A stretch of 64,000 nt of DNA from Chrysoporthe austroafricana (taxonomy: Eukaryota > Ascomycota > Sordariomycetes > Diaporthales > Cryphonectriaceae). The DNA lies in the NCBI GenBank assembly GCA_001051155.2, contig JYIP02000008.1:682001-746000 (forward strand), written 5' to 3'. Position 1 is the stretch's first letter; each line of letters starts with the position of its first letter. A program made the translations under genes and the position numbers. Below are positions 11,137 through 23,654 of the stretch, in pieces. The notes beneath the pieces were generated by a model. It ran no database searches. It saw nothing but the letters and a program-made list of their open reading frames with translations, and had not been told where the DNA came from.

Positions 11137-13156
11137 ATGGCGCCCCCCAGACGGTTCGCGGCCTATCCAGACGCGAGGGAGGCGGTGGACATCAGCTACG
11201 ACCTGGCCGACAAGGCGAAGAACCCCGTCCTGCGCGGCCTTCCTCTGGCCATTGGCGCGGCCATGTGAGTAGTGCTACCTTGCTCCCGAACGCAGTGCGA
11301 TGCTCTGCTCCACGGAGAGCGAGCCTCGTCCGGTTTGCGCGGTTTGTACGGAGGCCTGTGTCTGACCTTGCCATACAGCGTCACAAGAAGTACCGCCCTG
11401 CAGCGGTTCCTGTACGGCAATGCAGGGTTCGACAAGCTGAGTGCCATCGAGGCCTTGAATGATGAACCGTGGCGATTTGATGTGAGAGACCTGGACATCC
11501 AGGAGGATGGGCTGCATGAGAGAGCCCCCCCAGGCAAAGTGGGTGTGCTGACGACTTGTCCAGCCCACCGTGATCCCCCTTTCAGACCCATCGGCACCCG
11601 TTTCCCCACCGACGTTCGAGCCGGAGCTGCTCGAGCCCCAGCCAGCAGACACACCAGGCCGCTTCGCCTCCTTTGCAGACTACCACGCCCTCTACCTCTC
11701 CAGCGCCGCTACGCCCGTCCAGGTGGTGGAGGCCCTCCTCCCTCTCGTCCGGCGCGACGTCCCCTCGCCCACGCCCTACGCCAAGGCATGGCTCGACATC
11801 CACGTCGACGCCGTCCTCGCCGCGGCTAGGGCCTCCGCCGAGCGCTACGCCGCTGGCAGGCCCCTGGGTGTGCTTGACGGCGTCCCCTTCGGTGTCAAGG
11901 CGGATCTCCCGGTCGAGGGCTACCTGTCCACCTACGGGATGCGCGTGGACCCGTCGTTATCCTTTTTCCAAACCCCTGAGTCCGACACCCTCTGGCCCGT
12001 GCAGAAGCTCGAGGAGGCCGGCGCCATCATGCTCGGCAAGATGAACCAGCACGAGATCGGCATGGACACGACGGGGTGCAACCCCGTGACGGGCACGCCC
12101 ATCAACTTCTACAACCCGGCGTACTACCCCGGCGGGTCCTCGTCGGGCGCCGGCTCGGCCCTGGGCGCGGGCATCGTCCCCCTGTGCGTGGGCACCGACG
12201 CCGGCGGGTCGATCCGCGTGCCGGGCGCGACGGCCGGGTGCGTCGCGCTCAAGACGAGCCACAACCGGACGTGCGTCATGGGCAGCAGCATGTGCGTCGT
12301 GGGGCCGATGTGCGCGAACGCGGCCGACCTCACCATCGCGTACCGCGTCATGGCGCAGCCCGACCCGGAGGACCCCGTGGGCGGCCTGTTCGCGCCGAGC
12401 GCGCAGCCGCCCGCCGGCGAGAAGCGTTACCTGGGGCTGTGCCGGCCGTGGCTCAACCAGGCGTCGGCCGAGGTGCGCGCGCCGTTCGACCGGGCGGTGG
12501 CGTGGTACGAGCGCGAGCTGGGCTACGAGGTGGTCGACGTCGACATCCCGTTCATCGCCGAGGGCCGCACGGCGCACGGCGCCATCAACCTCGCCGAGGC
12601 GGCCGACCACGCGCGCGCACGCGTGTCCCCGGCGGCCGACGGCGGCGCGCGGTGGACCGACCTGCTGTCGCCGGCCAACGCCATCACGTGCTGCGTGGGC
12701 GCGCAGACCGCCGCCGGCGACTACATGCGGTTCAGCCAGGTGCGTTCGGCCATCATGCGGCACCTGGCGTTCCTCTTCGAGGAGTACGGGCCCGGGCTGC
12801 TGATCGCGTCGCCGACGCTGCCCGACGCCGGCTACGCCGTCGCGCCCGGCGACGAGGCGCGCGGCTTTACGGACGGGGACCGCACCCTGCGCAGCATGAT
12901 GTTCGTGTGGCTGAGCAACATGAGCGGCTGCCCGTCGGCCACGGTGCCCGTCGGCTATGTGCCGCCCGCGAAGGGCGAGGGTCGGCTGCCCGTCGGCATG
13001 CTGGCCATGGGGATGTGGGGCGAGGAGGAGAGGATCCTGGAGTGGGCTGCACACGGGGAGAGGTATCTGAGGGAGGGGACGGAGGGTGGACGGGTCAGGC
13101 CTGCGGCGTGGGTTGATGTGATTGGGCTGGCCAAGAAGGGCAAGACGTTGAACTGA
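11137..13156 (+). CDS. Amidase-signature family hydrolase
   Basis: Three exons, 11137-11264, 11379-11481 and 11564-13156, give 607 aa; both introns keep frame and use GTGAGT/GTGAGA donors. The amidase-signature catalytic triad is complete: Lys189 (in GVKADLP), the cis-Ser region at 269-271 (GGSSSGAGS) and the nucleophile Ser293 (GTDAGGSIRVPG). Enzymes of this family hydrolyse the C-N bond of carboxamides through a Ser-cisSer-Lys mechanism. There is no signal peptide, so it is probably cytosolic. The roughly 110-residue N-terminal extension before the catalytic core resembles other fungal amidases rather than GatA, and there is no C-terminal allophanate-hydrolase domain. The substrate cannot be told from sequence. 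The coding DNA is strongly GC-biased. It converges on the D-lactate dehydrogenase gene. Confidence 0.9.
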
Positions 13157-13633
13157 GAGGGAGGGGAGTGGTGTCGGGCCTTTGGAAATACTGACGCTCA
13201 GACGATCAGCGTGAGATGAGCGCCTGACGCCCATCTGGGTCGATGCGTAATATTTATAGTGGGCGTCTGCGTGATCTCTGACTTAAGGTTCGCAGCAGGT
13301 AGAAGGCCACTGAAAGAGGTGACCAGTGCTCATATGACGCGGATTATGCTTTGGGAGGATGTGACCTACATCGATCGACTGAAGCGTACAAGAATGGGGA
13401 GGTTCGCAAAATTTTTGGCGAAGGGAGGACGAAGTAGATTGCTTTGTTATCGAACTTGGCCAACTTGGGGACACCGGGGGAAGGGGGCAGTATCTCCTGG
13501 AGATATCACTGTCAAACTTCTCCACAAGGACAATATCTTACAAGCCGATGGACCGGTTGGTATTGATTCTATAATGATATTTACCAGCCCGTGAAAAGAG
13601 GTATACCACTCCAGGTGCCAGGTCCCATTACCA

Positions 13634-15784
13634 CTACCACTCAGCAATCTCACCCGCCTTTGGCTTTTGCATCCTCACGACCTTGTCGCAGTTGAGCAGA
13701 CATAGAGGGTCGAAGGCCTGTTTCATCTGCACGAGGACATTAGCTTCATGGTGGGCAGCTTGACTGGGGTTAAGCGGAAGAGGCGTACCTTTCTCATCGC
13801 GTCTACTGTGCTGGCGCCCAGCTCGTGTGGAAGGTAGTCACGCTTGACCAGGCCAACTCCGTGCTCGCCCTGAAGGGATTCGTATTAGCAAGGTCATATC
13901 GGCAATCGTGGCGGGGGAGAACACTCACCGTCACTGTGCCCTCCATATCGACGGCCCGCTTGACCATTCTGTGTACAACTTCCTCAGCGATCTTCCTCTC
14001 CGCGTCGCTATAGAGTAATATTGCTGCGAACAAGTCAGCATCTGCAACCCATGCTCCAGGCGTCCGTAACATACTGTGGAAGTTTCCGTCCCCAACGTGT
14101 CCCACAATGGTGCCGTAAAGCCCACTCTCCTCCACGTCCCTCTTCGTCTCCTCGATGATATCCGGCAGCCTCGATATAGGCACCGCCACATCGCCAGTCC
14201 ATACCTTGTCCCCATCCCTCTTGACGGCCATGGTGCTCCAGAGCGCCTCCTTCCTCGCAGACCACAGCTCCAGCTGCTCCTCGTGGCTCTTGGCAAAGTC
14301 GAATCCGGTGCTACCGGACTTCTTGGCCATCTGCCTGACTATGTCGATCTGCTCCTTGACGCCCTTGTCCGTCCCAGCGAACTTGAAGAACAGCGTCGGC
14401 GCCTCCTGCCACGTGCGGGCCGTGTGGCCGGCCTTGTTGATGCATTTCATCATCTCGTCGTCGAGGATCTCGACCGCGGCCACGGGCACGCCGGACCCGA
14501 CCACGCGGCTCACACAGTCCGCCGCCTGCCGGATCGAGCCGAAGGAGCACACCGCGACGCTGGTGGTGGCGGGCTTGACGGTGATCTTCAGCGTGGCCTC
14601 CGTAACGAGGCCCAGCGTGCCCTCGCTCCCGATGAAGACCTTCGTCAGGTCGTAGCCCGCGGAGCTCTTCCTGGGTCTCTGCCGCGTCTTGACGACCGTG
14701 CCGTCCGCGAGCACGACCGTCAGGCTCAGCACCCACTCTCTCATCGTGCCGTAACGGTATGCATTCGTCCCGCTGCACCCCGTGCCGATCATACCGCCTA
14801 TCATGGCGCCCGGGCCCGGGTCTGGAGGGAAGAACAGGCCCTGCTCGGCCAGCTGCTCGTTAAGCAGCTCCCAGCCCACCGCCGGCTGCACCACGACGTC
14901 AAGGTCGTCCTTGTGCAGCGCGAGGACCTTGTTCATCCGCCCGAAGTCGACGCAGATCCCGCCCCTTGTCGGCGCGAAGTGCCCCTCCAGACTCGTCCCG
15001 CCGCTGTACCCCGTCACGGGAATCCTGCGCTTGTGGCACACCTTCATGAGCTGGGAGACCTCCTCCGTGGTCGCGGGGTACACGACGCAGAAGGGCATGG
15101 GCTCCGAGGGCGGCCGGTTGTGGGTGGACCACTCGGACTGTGCGTGGGAGAGGAGGACGTCATGCACGGTGGAGACGTTGTCCTTGCCGACGATCGCGAC
15201 GAAGTCGGCCCAGGCAGCCTCGAGCTCGGCCGGGGAGATGTTGTGCTTCGGGGGCTGGGTCACGGACAGCGGGAGGGTCGAGGTCGGCTCCGGATCGCGG
15301 GGGAGCTTAGTGCCGCAGTAGAAGGCCATGAGGGAGGCGAGGACGACGACTGTAGTGCAGATGGAAGGGTCAGCTTAAGGTTCCCGCGTGTGCGCGCGCG
15401 CACTCGTCGCCGTACTTGGACAGGCGGGGAGCACAGCCCACGACCGGTCTGGTCTCTCATGACAGCTCCCGAGAGCAGACTCGAGGGGCCCTACTCACCC
15501 ATCGTCGTAGCAAGGTTCTTCCCACCACTCCCTCTTGCCTCTCTCTCTATGGCCGCCTGCCTCAGCTCCTCCTTCTCCCTCGCTATGCGCTGCGTGATGC
15601 TCTCCAGCATCTGGCCCTTGAAGCTCGACTCGCGGCCGCCCCTGGGCCCCTTGTCCGACGATGCCCATCTTGTCAGGCCCGGCGCTGCTCCTGGTATCCT
15701 CCGCGCGGCGCCTGAGATATGTGGGACTGTCGCGCCGGGGGCCCGGAGGCCTTTGGGCAGGGCCGTCCTGCTGAGCTGCGACAT
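13634..15784 (-). CDS. dld1: D-lactate dehydrogenase (cytochrome), mitochondrial
   Basis: Four exons on the minus strand: 15499-15784, 13929-15349, 13789-13869 and 13634-13726, 626 aa. It oxidises D-lactate to pyruvate and passes electrons to cytochrome c at the mitochondrial inner membrane. The Arg/Ala-rich N-terminus, with no acidic residue in about the first 40, is a good import signal, and a short hydrophobic segment near residues 96-108 fits an inner-membrane anchor. A FAD_binding_4 (PCMH) domain spans about 180-365 with the family motifs GYSGGTSLEGH, GGMIGTGCSGTNA and GSEGTLGLVTEA. It is followed by the FAD-oxidase C-terminal domain (GHVGDGNFH and, across an exon junction, GTVTGEHGVGLVKR). 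The splice sites rebuild this last motif exactly and end with DPLCLLNCDK. The gene lies upstream of, and in line with, the Mic60 gene but is separately transcribed. Confidence 0.93.
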
Positions 15785-16543
15785 CGTGCAGGGAGGGCGC
15801 TGAGACGGTGTTGAGGGCGTGAAGATGGGCTGAAAGCTCTGCTGACGGGATTTACAGAGCGCCGACGCGGACTAGTCGATCATCGCGCCGCCGGTCTTTT
15901 TAAGGCGGCCCGCGCTGCTGGGGATAATAGACGGTGCCTGGGTGGTGTTTGCGAGCTGCAGGTAGCACGACAGCCGGGAGGAAAATGACGAAGGACCCGC
16001 TCCGGCAGCTTTAGCTACGGCGGACGCTGACGGACTTGGCCCGGTACTTCGAGACCCCACTTCTCGGCGTCTTCGGACGTAACCTTGATTAGTAAATACC
16101 CAAGAGAAGAGACAACTTATGGGATTCTGTCAGATTGTTGCGTAGCACCGTGTTATCTCAGAATACCTGCGGGGTTGTCTTTTGGCAGTGACCCGAGGTC
16201 TAAGCCAGGGAGAGTTGTAAAGAGTAGGCAGAGCCGCGGTGTTGGAAATGGTGAGGCCAGAACTTTACTCATGCTTCGCAATTAGAACAACCCTGGAAGA
16301 GGCTTCGTGAAGCCGGGTTGAGACATTTCAGTGCAGCAATTGTGGCAAGGCCTGTCGAATATCATTCCTTTGCTTTTGGCTCGTCCGTTTCTATGGTAGT
16401 ATCTTGTTACACGGGTCCAACAGCCCCTCAACTCCCTCGAGTCAGATGAACAATTCTATGCATGAAATGTATAGTCAGGCTAGGTAGTTGAACTCAAGGG
16501 GATCGATTCGACCTCTTCGACTCTTGGCTGTGCATCTGTGCAT
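15785..16543. other. Promoter region of the D-lactate dehydrogenase gene and Mic60 3' flank
   Basis: 759 bp between two minus-strand genes. It holds the upstream region of the dehydrogenase and the 3' flank of Mic60. No gene or clear named site is seen. Confidence 0.5.
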
Positions 16544-18651
16544 CTATTCGACCTTCAAGCTCTGCAGCCTCGCCTCTGTCTGGATCACCTATTACAAAGG
16601 CGTTAGTAAAGTTGCTCCTAATATGTGAATGGCCGCACGACAGTGGTGAACTTACCTCTAGAGCCTGCCTGACCTCCAATACCTTCCTCACCTCACTCAA
16701 CCAGTCCCGGCTCAAGGTCTTGGCCCAGCCGGTCAGACCGTTCATCTCCCGTGCAGCAGCATCCAGATTACCCTCCTCAAGGAATGTCTGCGTGCGCGTG
16801 AGGATGCTCTCAACATCGTCACCAGCGGCGATACCCTGCTTCTTGAACAACACCTTGCTCAGAACAAAGCTGGATGCGTGGCTGGCAACACCAGCATCCT
16901 CGGGAAGCAGCGACGCCTTCCGCACCTCGTTTGCCACCCGTCGAAATCTGTCAATCAGCTCTGCCGAGTTCGAGACACCGCGCTGGTAAGCTGAGGGGTT
17001 GATCGAGGCGATGGCTGCGTTGACGACGGCATCGTCCGCTGCGATCTCCTTCAGTGCCACGAGCTCCTTGATGAAGGGTCGTGGGTGAGCTGCATCCTCG
17101 AGGCTCGCGCGGACGGCCTCGACAGCAACATGGAGCTGTTGTGTGCGCAGGTTCATATCTATCACCTCGTTCCAGCCGGTAGCAAGGCTCTCCAGGTCCG
17201 AAACGGACTTGGACAACTCTTCCAGCTTGCCAAGCCTGCTTTCCCGCTCTGACTCAACCTGCTTCTTGATCTGGTTGATGAACTGGCACTTGAGTGCGAT
17301 TGCCTGCTCGAGGAGCTGGTTGTTCAGCTTATCCTCGTGAAGTTGCCTCTCCCGCTCCGACATGACCTTGATGCGCTCATCGTACGTTTCCTTGATCTTC
17401 TTCAACTCGTCATCAAACTCCCGTTGCCAGCCAGCCTCCTGCGCAGCCATGGTCTTCTTGACGCGGGTGAGCAGGTCATTCGCGGCCTTGTCGAAGTCCG
17501 CGACACGTGACTTCACCTGGGCAGCAGCGTCCGTCTCAGCAGCCGCCTTGATCTGATCGATCTCGCCGTAGACCTTCTTGAGCTCGTTCTTGGCCTTTTC
17601 GATCGATGAGGCATATTTTCCGTGGGCACCATCAGCGTTGATGACGGCGATGATGTCGTTCAGCATATGCGCAAGATTCTGGACCACGGGCTCGTTCACG
17701 TCAGGGAAGTAGATAGGCTGGATTGGTGAAGCAGGAGGGAAGCGCGACGGCTCGTTAACCTCCGGTGCCTTAAAGCCCGAAGGTGCGGCGGGGGCGTCCT
17801 TCTTGGGCTCCGCCTTGGGAGCAGGCTTCTCCTTCGGTTTGGGTGCTTCGGGGGCAGCGGCGGGTGCCTTCTTCGCAACCTCCTTCTTCGCAGCCTCCCT
17901 CTTTGCCGAAGCAGTCTTCTCAACAGCACTAGACTGCCGCCCGGCCGGCTCGCCGGCGTCCGCTACCCTCCAGGCCACACCATGCTGGGGTGGGATGCGC
18001 ACCGCCTCGCCCGTGTCGCGTGCGCGCTGGGTACCGCGGCTCGAGATGTTGGGGAAGCGCTTCCGGAACTCCATCTCCTCCAGGTACAGCACGGCCTGCT
18101 CGCCATAAGGAACGTACTCGGTAAAGAAGTCGTGGAAGTTGTCGTTGATCCGCGAGTAGTACACACCACCGCCAAAGGCGACAGCACCGAGAATCACGAG
18201 GGTCAGAACATAGTTGCGGAGTCTCCTGAAGAAGCCCTTGCCTGCAGGCGGAGGCGGTGGAGGCGTAGAGATCGCAGGCTCTTCCTTCTTCGTGACAGAT
18301 GCAAGGTCTTCCGGAGCTGGAGGTGTCAACGGCACGTTCTCGGGAGCGATCGTACCGGCCTGAACGTTCGACTCGTTCGCTGGTGGGGGTGGTTGTGTCG
18401 AGGGAGCAGTATTTGTCTCTGTAGCCGGTGGTTTCGGGACTTGTGGCTTTTCATCGGCATAACCTCTCTGTGCACGACGTAACGATCAGCAGATGTCGCG
18501 TTGACGCAGCTCGGATCACCACGGAAATGGCACTCACCCTCGCTACGAGGCCAGCAGGTCGAGCTGCTGCTGCTTGCCATTGGCGGCCAGGAGCAGCGGC
18601 AACTGACCTGCTGCTCAGACCCCTCACGGATCGAAGCGATGTCCGCAACAT
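16544..18651 (-). CDS. MIC60: MICOS complex subunit Mic60 (mitofilin)
   Basis: Three exons, 18538-18651, 16656-18467 and 16544-16588, encode 656 aa. Mic60 is the core subunit of the MICOS complex that holds crista junctions at the mitochondrial inner membrane. Residues 1-38 form an Arg/Ser/Ala-rich import sequence. A Pro-rich linker leads to one transmembrane segment at about 82-102 (YVLTLVILGAVAFGGGVYY), which places the bulk in the intermembrane space. A Lys/Ala/Pro-rich stretch (about 155-215) and long coiled coil (about 260-420) precede the conserved mitofilin domain. The last exon is only 45 bp and supplies the conserved end VIQTEARLQSLKVE, without which the protein would lack the family's terminal signature. 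Intron 1 splices to AGA in phase 0. The ATG chosen is the one that begins the targeting sequence. Confidence 0.93.
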
Positions 18652-19599
18652 GAGGGAATGCAATGGCCGTCGCGGGTACCGGATTGGTTGTGAGGGATGG
18701 AGGAGGAAGTTCAACCTGGGTATTCAAATTGCTGCTTGCGGGAAAATTCGCGACTCGACCTGGTTTTGCCGAAGCTCTGGCGTTTGGCTAAGACTGACAG
18801 GGATCCTACATAGTAGGCTCCTGTCGTCATACTGTCCGTCCCCCCCCCCCTTTCCCCGGCGGATAGTAAGACTTTTTTTTTAATAAAAAAAAAAGGAAGA
18901 AACAAGAAAAGAGAATGAATAAGAGAGGAAGAGAGGGAGGGAGGTATGAAGAGCAATAGAAGACCTATAGGACATATACATTATTGTAGGAGTTGGTAGG
19001 AGCAATTTCTCTATCTTCGCTCCTGGCTGTTATTCCTCTCGCTCGAATCACGTCCCGAGGAATCTGCCAAGGTTGAAGAGAGTATGTCCAGTTCTGTGGG
19101 CGTACCATAATCCTTGAAGGCAGAAGCATGAGAGTCTGTTGCAGTGTGGTATTGTATTTGATGCTTTCCTGATACAGATGCGTCTCCTGCCGTCACGAGT
19201 TCGGAGACACAAAGTAAGGCCAAAACAGTCTCATCACTCGAACCCCCATCCTGACGCCAGAGTCCTACCTCTTGCCTGGACCAAACCAACGATCGAAAAG
19301 CTCTTAGATTCAAATCCCGGGGAAAACGTAGTATGAAAAGGTATTAAACAATGATTGGTGTCATCCCGTCGTACGAGCATTCAACACCAGAGAATGCGCC
19401 AACATTCACGGAATTGTTGCTCATCCAGGAAGGGCACGTAACTTGACCAAACGACTTCCGCACTCCGTGATGGCGATTTGGTCCCGGGAATATCACATCC
19501 AGAGACCATGCACTTCGACCTGAGAGGCAGGCGAGCCCCATAGTGACACGCAAGTCTCGCCTGCCAGCTAAATTCCTTAAGCCATCGCAATAGCCGAAT
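18652..19599. other. Intergenic region with homopolymer tracts
   Basis: 948 bp between Mic60 (upstream side) and Rab5 (3' side), both on the minus strand. It contains a C10 tract near 18841, then T and A runs (18872-18895) and a purine-rich run to about 18945. No supportable gene. Confidence 0.6.
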
Positions 19600-20507
19600 T
19601 CAGCAAGCACAGGGGCCGTTGCTGTTGGTGTTGGCACTCTCCGGCGCGCCGAGGCTGACTCCCGGCCGTTGGCCTGTCCGTGAGTGTCGCGGTCCGGCCT
19701 GGTCGAGCGGCAGTCTCTTAGCGATCGCCGTAAACAATTCCTTGACGTTCTCGGCGGTCTTGGCAGAGGTTTCGAAGAACAGAAGACCGGCCTCGCGAGC
19801 GTATGCCTCAGCCTCTGATGTCTGAATGGCCCTCTTGTCGGGCTGCTCGGTGACGAGATCGAGCTTGTTTCCGGCGAGTGCGATGATGATGTTCTCGTTG
19901 GCCTGGCGTTGGAGCTCTTTGACCCACGCCTTTGCCTTGTCCAGGGATGACTGTTCCAGCACGTCAGCCCGAGTGGTTCGCGACCGCATATTACCATTCT
20001 TCTACATCAAAACGTACAGCTTGTGTGATATCGTAGACGACTACTGCGCAGTTCGCATTTCTGTAGTACATGGGTGCCAGGGACTTATACCGCTCTTGTC
20101 CGGCAGTGTCCCAAATCTCGAACTTGACGGTGGTGTTTTCATCGAGGGAGATGGTCTGTGTGAGGAAGGCGGCGCCAATGGTAGATTCTCTATAGGAGTC
20201 GAATTGGTCCTGCACATCCGGTCAGCCAGAATTCAGCACCGGAAAGGACGGGCTAGGTCTCCGGCGCACCTTGACAAAACGCAGCACTATTGAGCTCTGG
20301 GGTCGTGTGTCAGTGCCAGCAACGAAGAAGAATGGGAGGATACGAAGTCAGTACCTTGCCGACAGCAGACTCTCCTGTGCGACGGTTAGTAAACGGTGCG
20401 TTTGTCGTCGACATACTGCTTGATAGAAACATACCAAGAAGGACCAACTTGAACTGCGCAAATCTGTTGCCCATGCCGCGGGCACCAGGAGGACCTCGAG
20501 AAGCCAT
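19600..20507 (-). CDS. rab5: Rab5-type small GTPase (Vps21/Ypt5)
   Basis: Five exons, 20435-20507, 20355-20374, 20270-20296, 20018-20209 and 19600-19950, encode 220 aa. Rab5 GTPases define early endosomes and recruit tethers and PI3-kinase. Spliced motifs are complete: P-loop GESAVGKSS, switch [13 protein letters not shown], base-binding GNKLDL and ETSAK. The [10 protein letters not shown] effector loop is the Rab5 type rather than that of Rab7 or Rab11. The chain ends in Cys-Ala-Cys, a double-geranylgeranylation site, preceded by a variable Ser/Thr/Asn-rich tail. Exons 2 and 3 are only 20 and 27 nt, and together with the first exon they encode the P-loop. All junctions obey GT-AG and keep frame. 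It is divergent from sac1 across an 892-bp shared upstream region. Confidence 0.95.
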
Positions 20508-21399
20508 GACAGAGATATTAAGGCAATTCAGAAGCTCGTGTGTTTGGGCCCGAGAAGTCGTAGGAGGCCCACCGCTAGCTAGCTGGAGACTCGTTGAGGT
20601 GAGATCGGGCTGACAGTCTAGGCTGGGAGGGGCACCAGCAGAGAAAACAGAGTCGCAGTCGATAGGCGAGGCAGGAGAGGCCGAGCAGAAAAGAGAATGG
20701 CTGACTGCCCGGAGGATGACGAGGATGGCTTCGCAAGAGGCTGTGGCTGTTGAGGTTGAGATGGTGGAGTGGATGATGAATGGGTGTGATTAGGTTAACG
20801 TGAGTGGACAAACGTCTCGACGACGGACTGTTGAGCGGTTCCAACAGGTTGCTGGCCTGGCCTTAGCCTTAGCATGGCCTGCCTGCAACACGTTAGGCTT
20901 AGGCGCCACTGACGGGGCAGCCCAAGATCCCGAGGTGTCCCGCCTGTTGGTCCGTGCACCACATTCTCTCATGGTACTGGGGTGCTGCGAAGCCGCCCCT
21001 CCCCTCCCCCCTCTAGAAAAAAAAAAAAAAACACATTCACAAGCCAGCGCACTGGGCCTGGTCCCCGCCCCCTGTCTCTGATGACGAAGGCCCAGCTGAA
21101 ATTAGAAGCCCCTTGCAACTTTGGGGGTCCAACCCGCACATGCAGTCCCTGTACGTCCGTACCATAGACGAAGTACTGCAGCAAGCTACCACGTTTAGCT
21201 CCTCATCATCGTGTAATATCCAGGCCGTGCCCTTCAACCACCAACTTGTCACTCCCCCTATAGCAAGTCCAGGGCTTGAAACACGGTATCTGACGGCTTA
21301 GACTTCCTGCTCAACCAGCCAGCTCATTAGTTCTGGACCAGCCGGGTCCCAAGTTCTGATCTACAAGCTGTCCCGTTCGCTCGTCGCGACTCGCCCACC
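20508..21399. promoter_or_regulatory. Shared upstream region of rab5 and sac1
   Basis: 892 bp between two divergent start codons. It must hold both promoters. It includes an A14 tract near 21018. No specific factor site can be claimed from sequence alone. Confidence 0.55.
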
Positions 21400-23654
21400 A
21401 TGGCCCTCCCTTTCAGGGATATCAACGTCCAGGTCGCCTCCGACAGCTACGTCTTCCGCTCCCCTTCCTCGCCCAATGCCCCCGCCCTTACCATCGACCG
21501 TCCATCTGGCGATATCCGACTGAGTGATGGGGCTCTTGTTGCTGGGAAGAGGGTCTCGCGGGTGACAAGCATCGCTGGCATCTTGGGGATCATCCAACTG
21601 CGACTAGGTAAGAACATCCTGGAGAATTACTTACGTCGCTATCATGTTTCTTGTCCTAGCATTACTCTAATAACCCCTGTCCTGACGTTGTGTAGACAAG
21701 TATGTGATCGTCATCACCAAGGCCCAGCCCGTTGGCCGCCTCAAGGGGCACATGGTCTACAAGATCGTCTCCACCGACATCCTCCCCATGCGAGAGCGAC
21801 AGGTCCACGATCCGGACGAGGACAAGTTCCTTGCGATTCTCAAGACTTTCATCAGGTCTGGCCCGATGTACTTCTCCTATTCGATCGACCTCACGAACAG
21901 CTTCCAGCGACAATCACAACATGACAGCTCAGCCCCTCTGTGGCAGAGGGCGGACGATCGCTTCTTCTGGAACAAACACGTCCAGTCCGACTTGATCGAG
22001 TACCGTAACATGGGAGCAAGAGGTCAGCCGGGACCGCAACCAGGCGCAGACCCATACATACTTCCAGTAATCTTCGGCATGCTCGAGATTCACCCGACAA
22101 CCTTCAAGGGCACCCCTCTGACGATCGTCCTTATCACCCGTCGGTCTCGGCATCGAGGTGGAACAAGATACTTCTCGCGCGGCATTGATGAGGAGGGCCA
22201 TGTTTCTAATTACAACGAGACAGAGCAGGTGGTGATATTGAATGACAGCGGAAGCGGCATGAGCGGGTTCACAGGGGGCAATAGCACACAGACCTCCAAG
22301 ACCGAGAGCCGTGAGATGCAGATTTTCGCCTATGCTCAGACTCGCGGTAGTGTCCCGGTGTACTGGGCCGAGATCAACACCCTATCATACACGCCAAAGT
22401 TGCAGATCCGTGGCATCGACTCTGCTACTCCCGCGGCCGCCGCACACTTCAACGAGCAGGTCCGGATATACGGCGACAACTACCTAGTCAACCTTGTCAA
22501 TCAGAAGGGCCGAGAACAGCGAGTCAAGGAGGCATATGAGCAGATTGTACAAAAATTACAATCGTCGCCAACGGAGGACGTCACGGGCAATACCGTGACT
22601 GACGAGAAATTCCACGTCATCGAGTCGGGCTCATCCAAGCAGACATTTGATCGTGTCCATTATATCTACTTCGACTTTCACTCCGAGACCAAGGGGATGA
22701 AGCTGCACCGCGCCCAGCTCCTTCTGGATAGGATGCAGGAGGCACTCGTTGCTCAGCAGTACTTCCGGGCGGTCGATATGCCGGCTGGTATCGATGGACG
22801 ACTTGAGGTTAGGAACTTGCAGACATCCGTGGTGCGTACCAACTGCATGGACTGTCTGGACCGCACAAATGTCGTTCAGAGTATGCTGGCCCGGTGGACG
22901 CTAGACCGTATGTTTGTCGACCTTGGATTGATGCAACGTGGTGCGACCTTCAAGGACGAAGACCCGGCGTTCGAGTTCATGTTCCGCAACCTCTGGGCTG
23001 ATAATGCCGATGTGGTCAGCAACAGCTACTCCGGCACGGGCGCCATGAAGACAGACATGACCCGTCTGGGGATCCGCACCAAAGCTGGTGCTCTCCGTGA
23101 TGGCCAGATCGCTGTCACGCGATACCTGAAGAACAACTTCCTGGACGGACCCAGGCAAGACGCCTTCGACCTCTTCCTGGGCGTTTACCTCCCAGGCACG
23201 GCCTCAGTTGGACCTAGCCTCGTCTTCGCCGACCGACGGCCCGTTCTGCTCCAATCTATTCCCTATGTCCTAGCATTCAGCATCTTCTTTGTCCTTGTTG
23301 GGCTGTTCACCAAGCGGCTCCCAGACTCCGCGATCATGCCCATGCAACTTTTCATCATCTTCTGGATCATTGTAGGTGCTTGGTCAGCCCGCTTCATCTT
23401 GAAGCACGGCATGCTCTATGTAAGTCTCATGCCCTGCTATATGACTTTGCAAACCTTTCAAACAAGACTGACGTTTGGTATAGGTCAACTGGCCCAAACT
23501 CAACCCGCGACCCTATGTGGCAGAAGGCTACCAAGAGACCATCAGCAAGGTCAGGAAAGATCCTCTGCTTGGTTCCCTAGTGGCAAGACACGAGCGTGGT
23601 TTGAGTGCGGCAAGGTATTCCAACGCAGAAGAGGGCAAGAAGAGGATCGAGTAG
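21400..23654 (+). CDS. sac1: Phosphoinositide phosphatase Sac1
   Basis: Three exons, 21400-21607, 21696-23419 and 23484-23654, encode 700 aa. Sac1 dephosphorylates PI4P, and PI3P less strongly, in ER and Golgi membranes. The SAC domain fills about residues 60-520. The catalytic CX5R(T) motif is intact as NCMDCLDRTN with Cys near residue 453. Two C-terminal membrane spans (about 585-608 and 620-640) match the topology of the yeast ER protein, with a cytosolic tail encoded by the last exon (HERGLSAARY, ending KKRIE). It is somewhat longer than yeast Sac1 (623 aa), through insertions in the SAC domain, including a Gly/Ser/Thr-rich loop near 265-285. Both introns rebuild conserved residues (LRLDKYVIVI and GMLYVNWPKL). 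Confidence 0.95.

Noticed and set aside
11957..13234. 425-codon antisense frame and 346-codon same-strand frame over the amidase
   Set aside because: The amidase frame has the full catalytic triad; the others are by-products of very GC-rich third positions.
14076..15803. 575-codon frame antisense to D-lactate dehydrogenase
   Set aside because: The minus strand carries all FAD-domain motifs and proper introns; the plus-strand frame has none.
19230..19325. tRNA-like B-box sequences (GGTTCGAGT on minus, GATTCAAAT on plus)
   Set aside because: The flanking bases do not pair to form a T-stem and no acceptor stem or anticodon arm can be folded.
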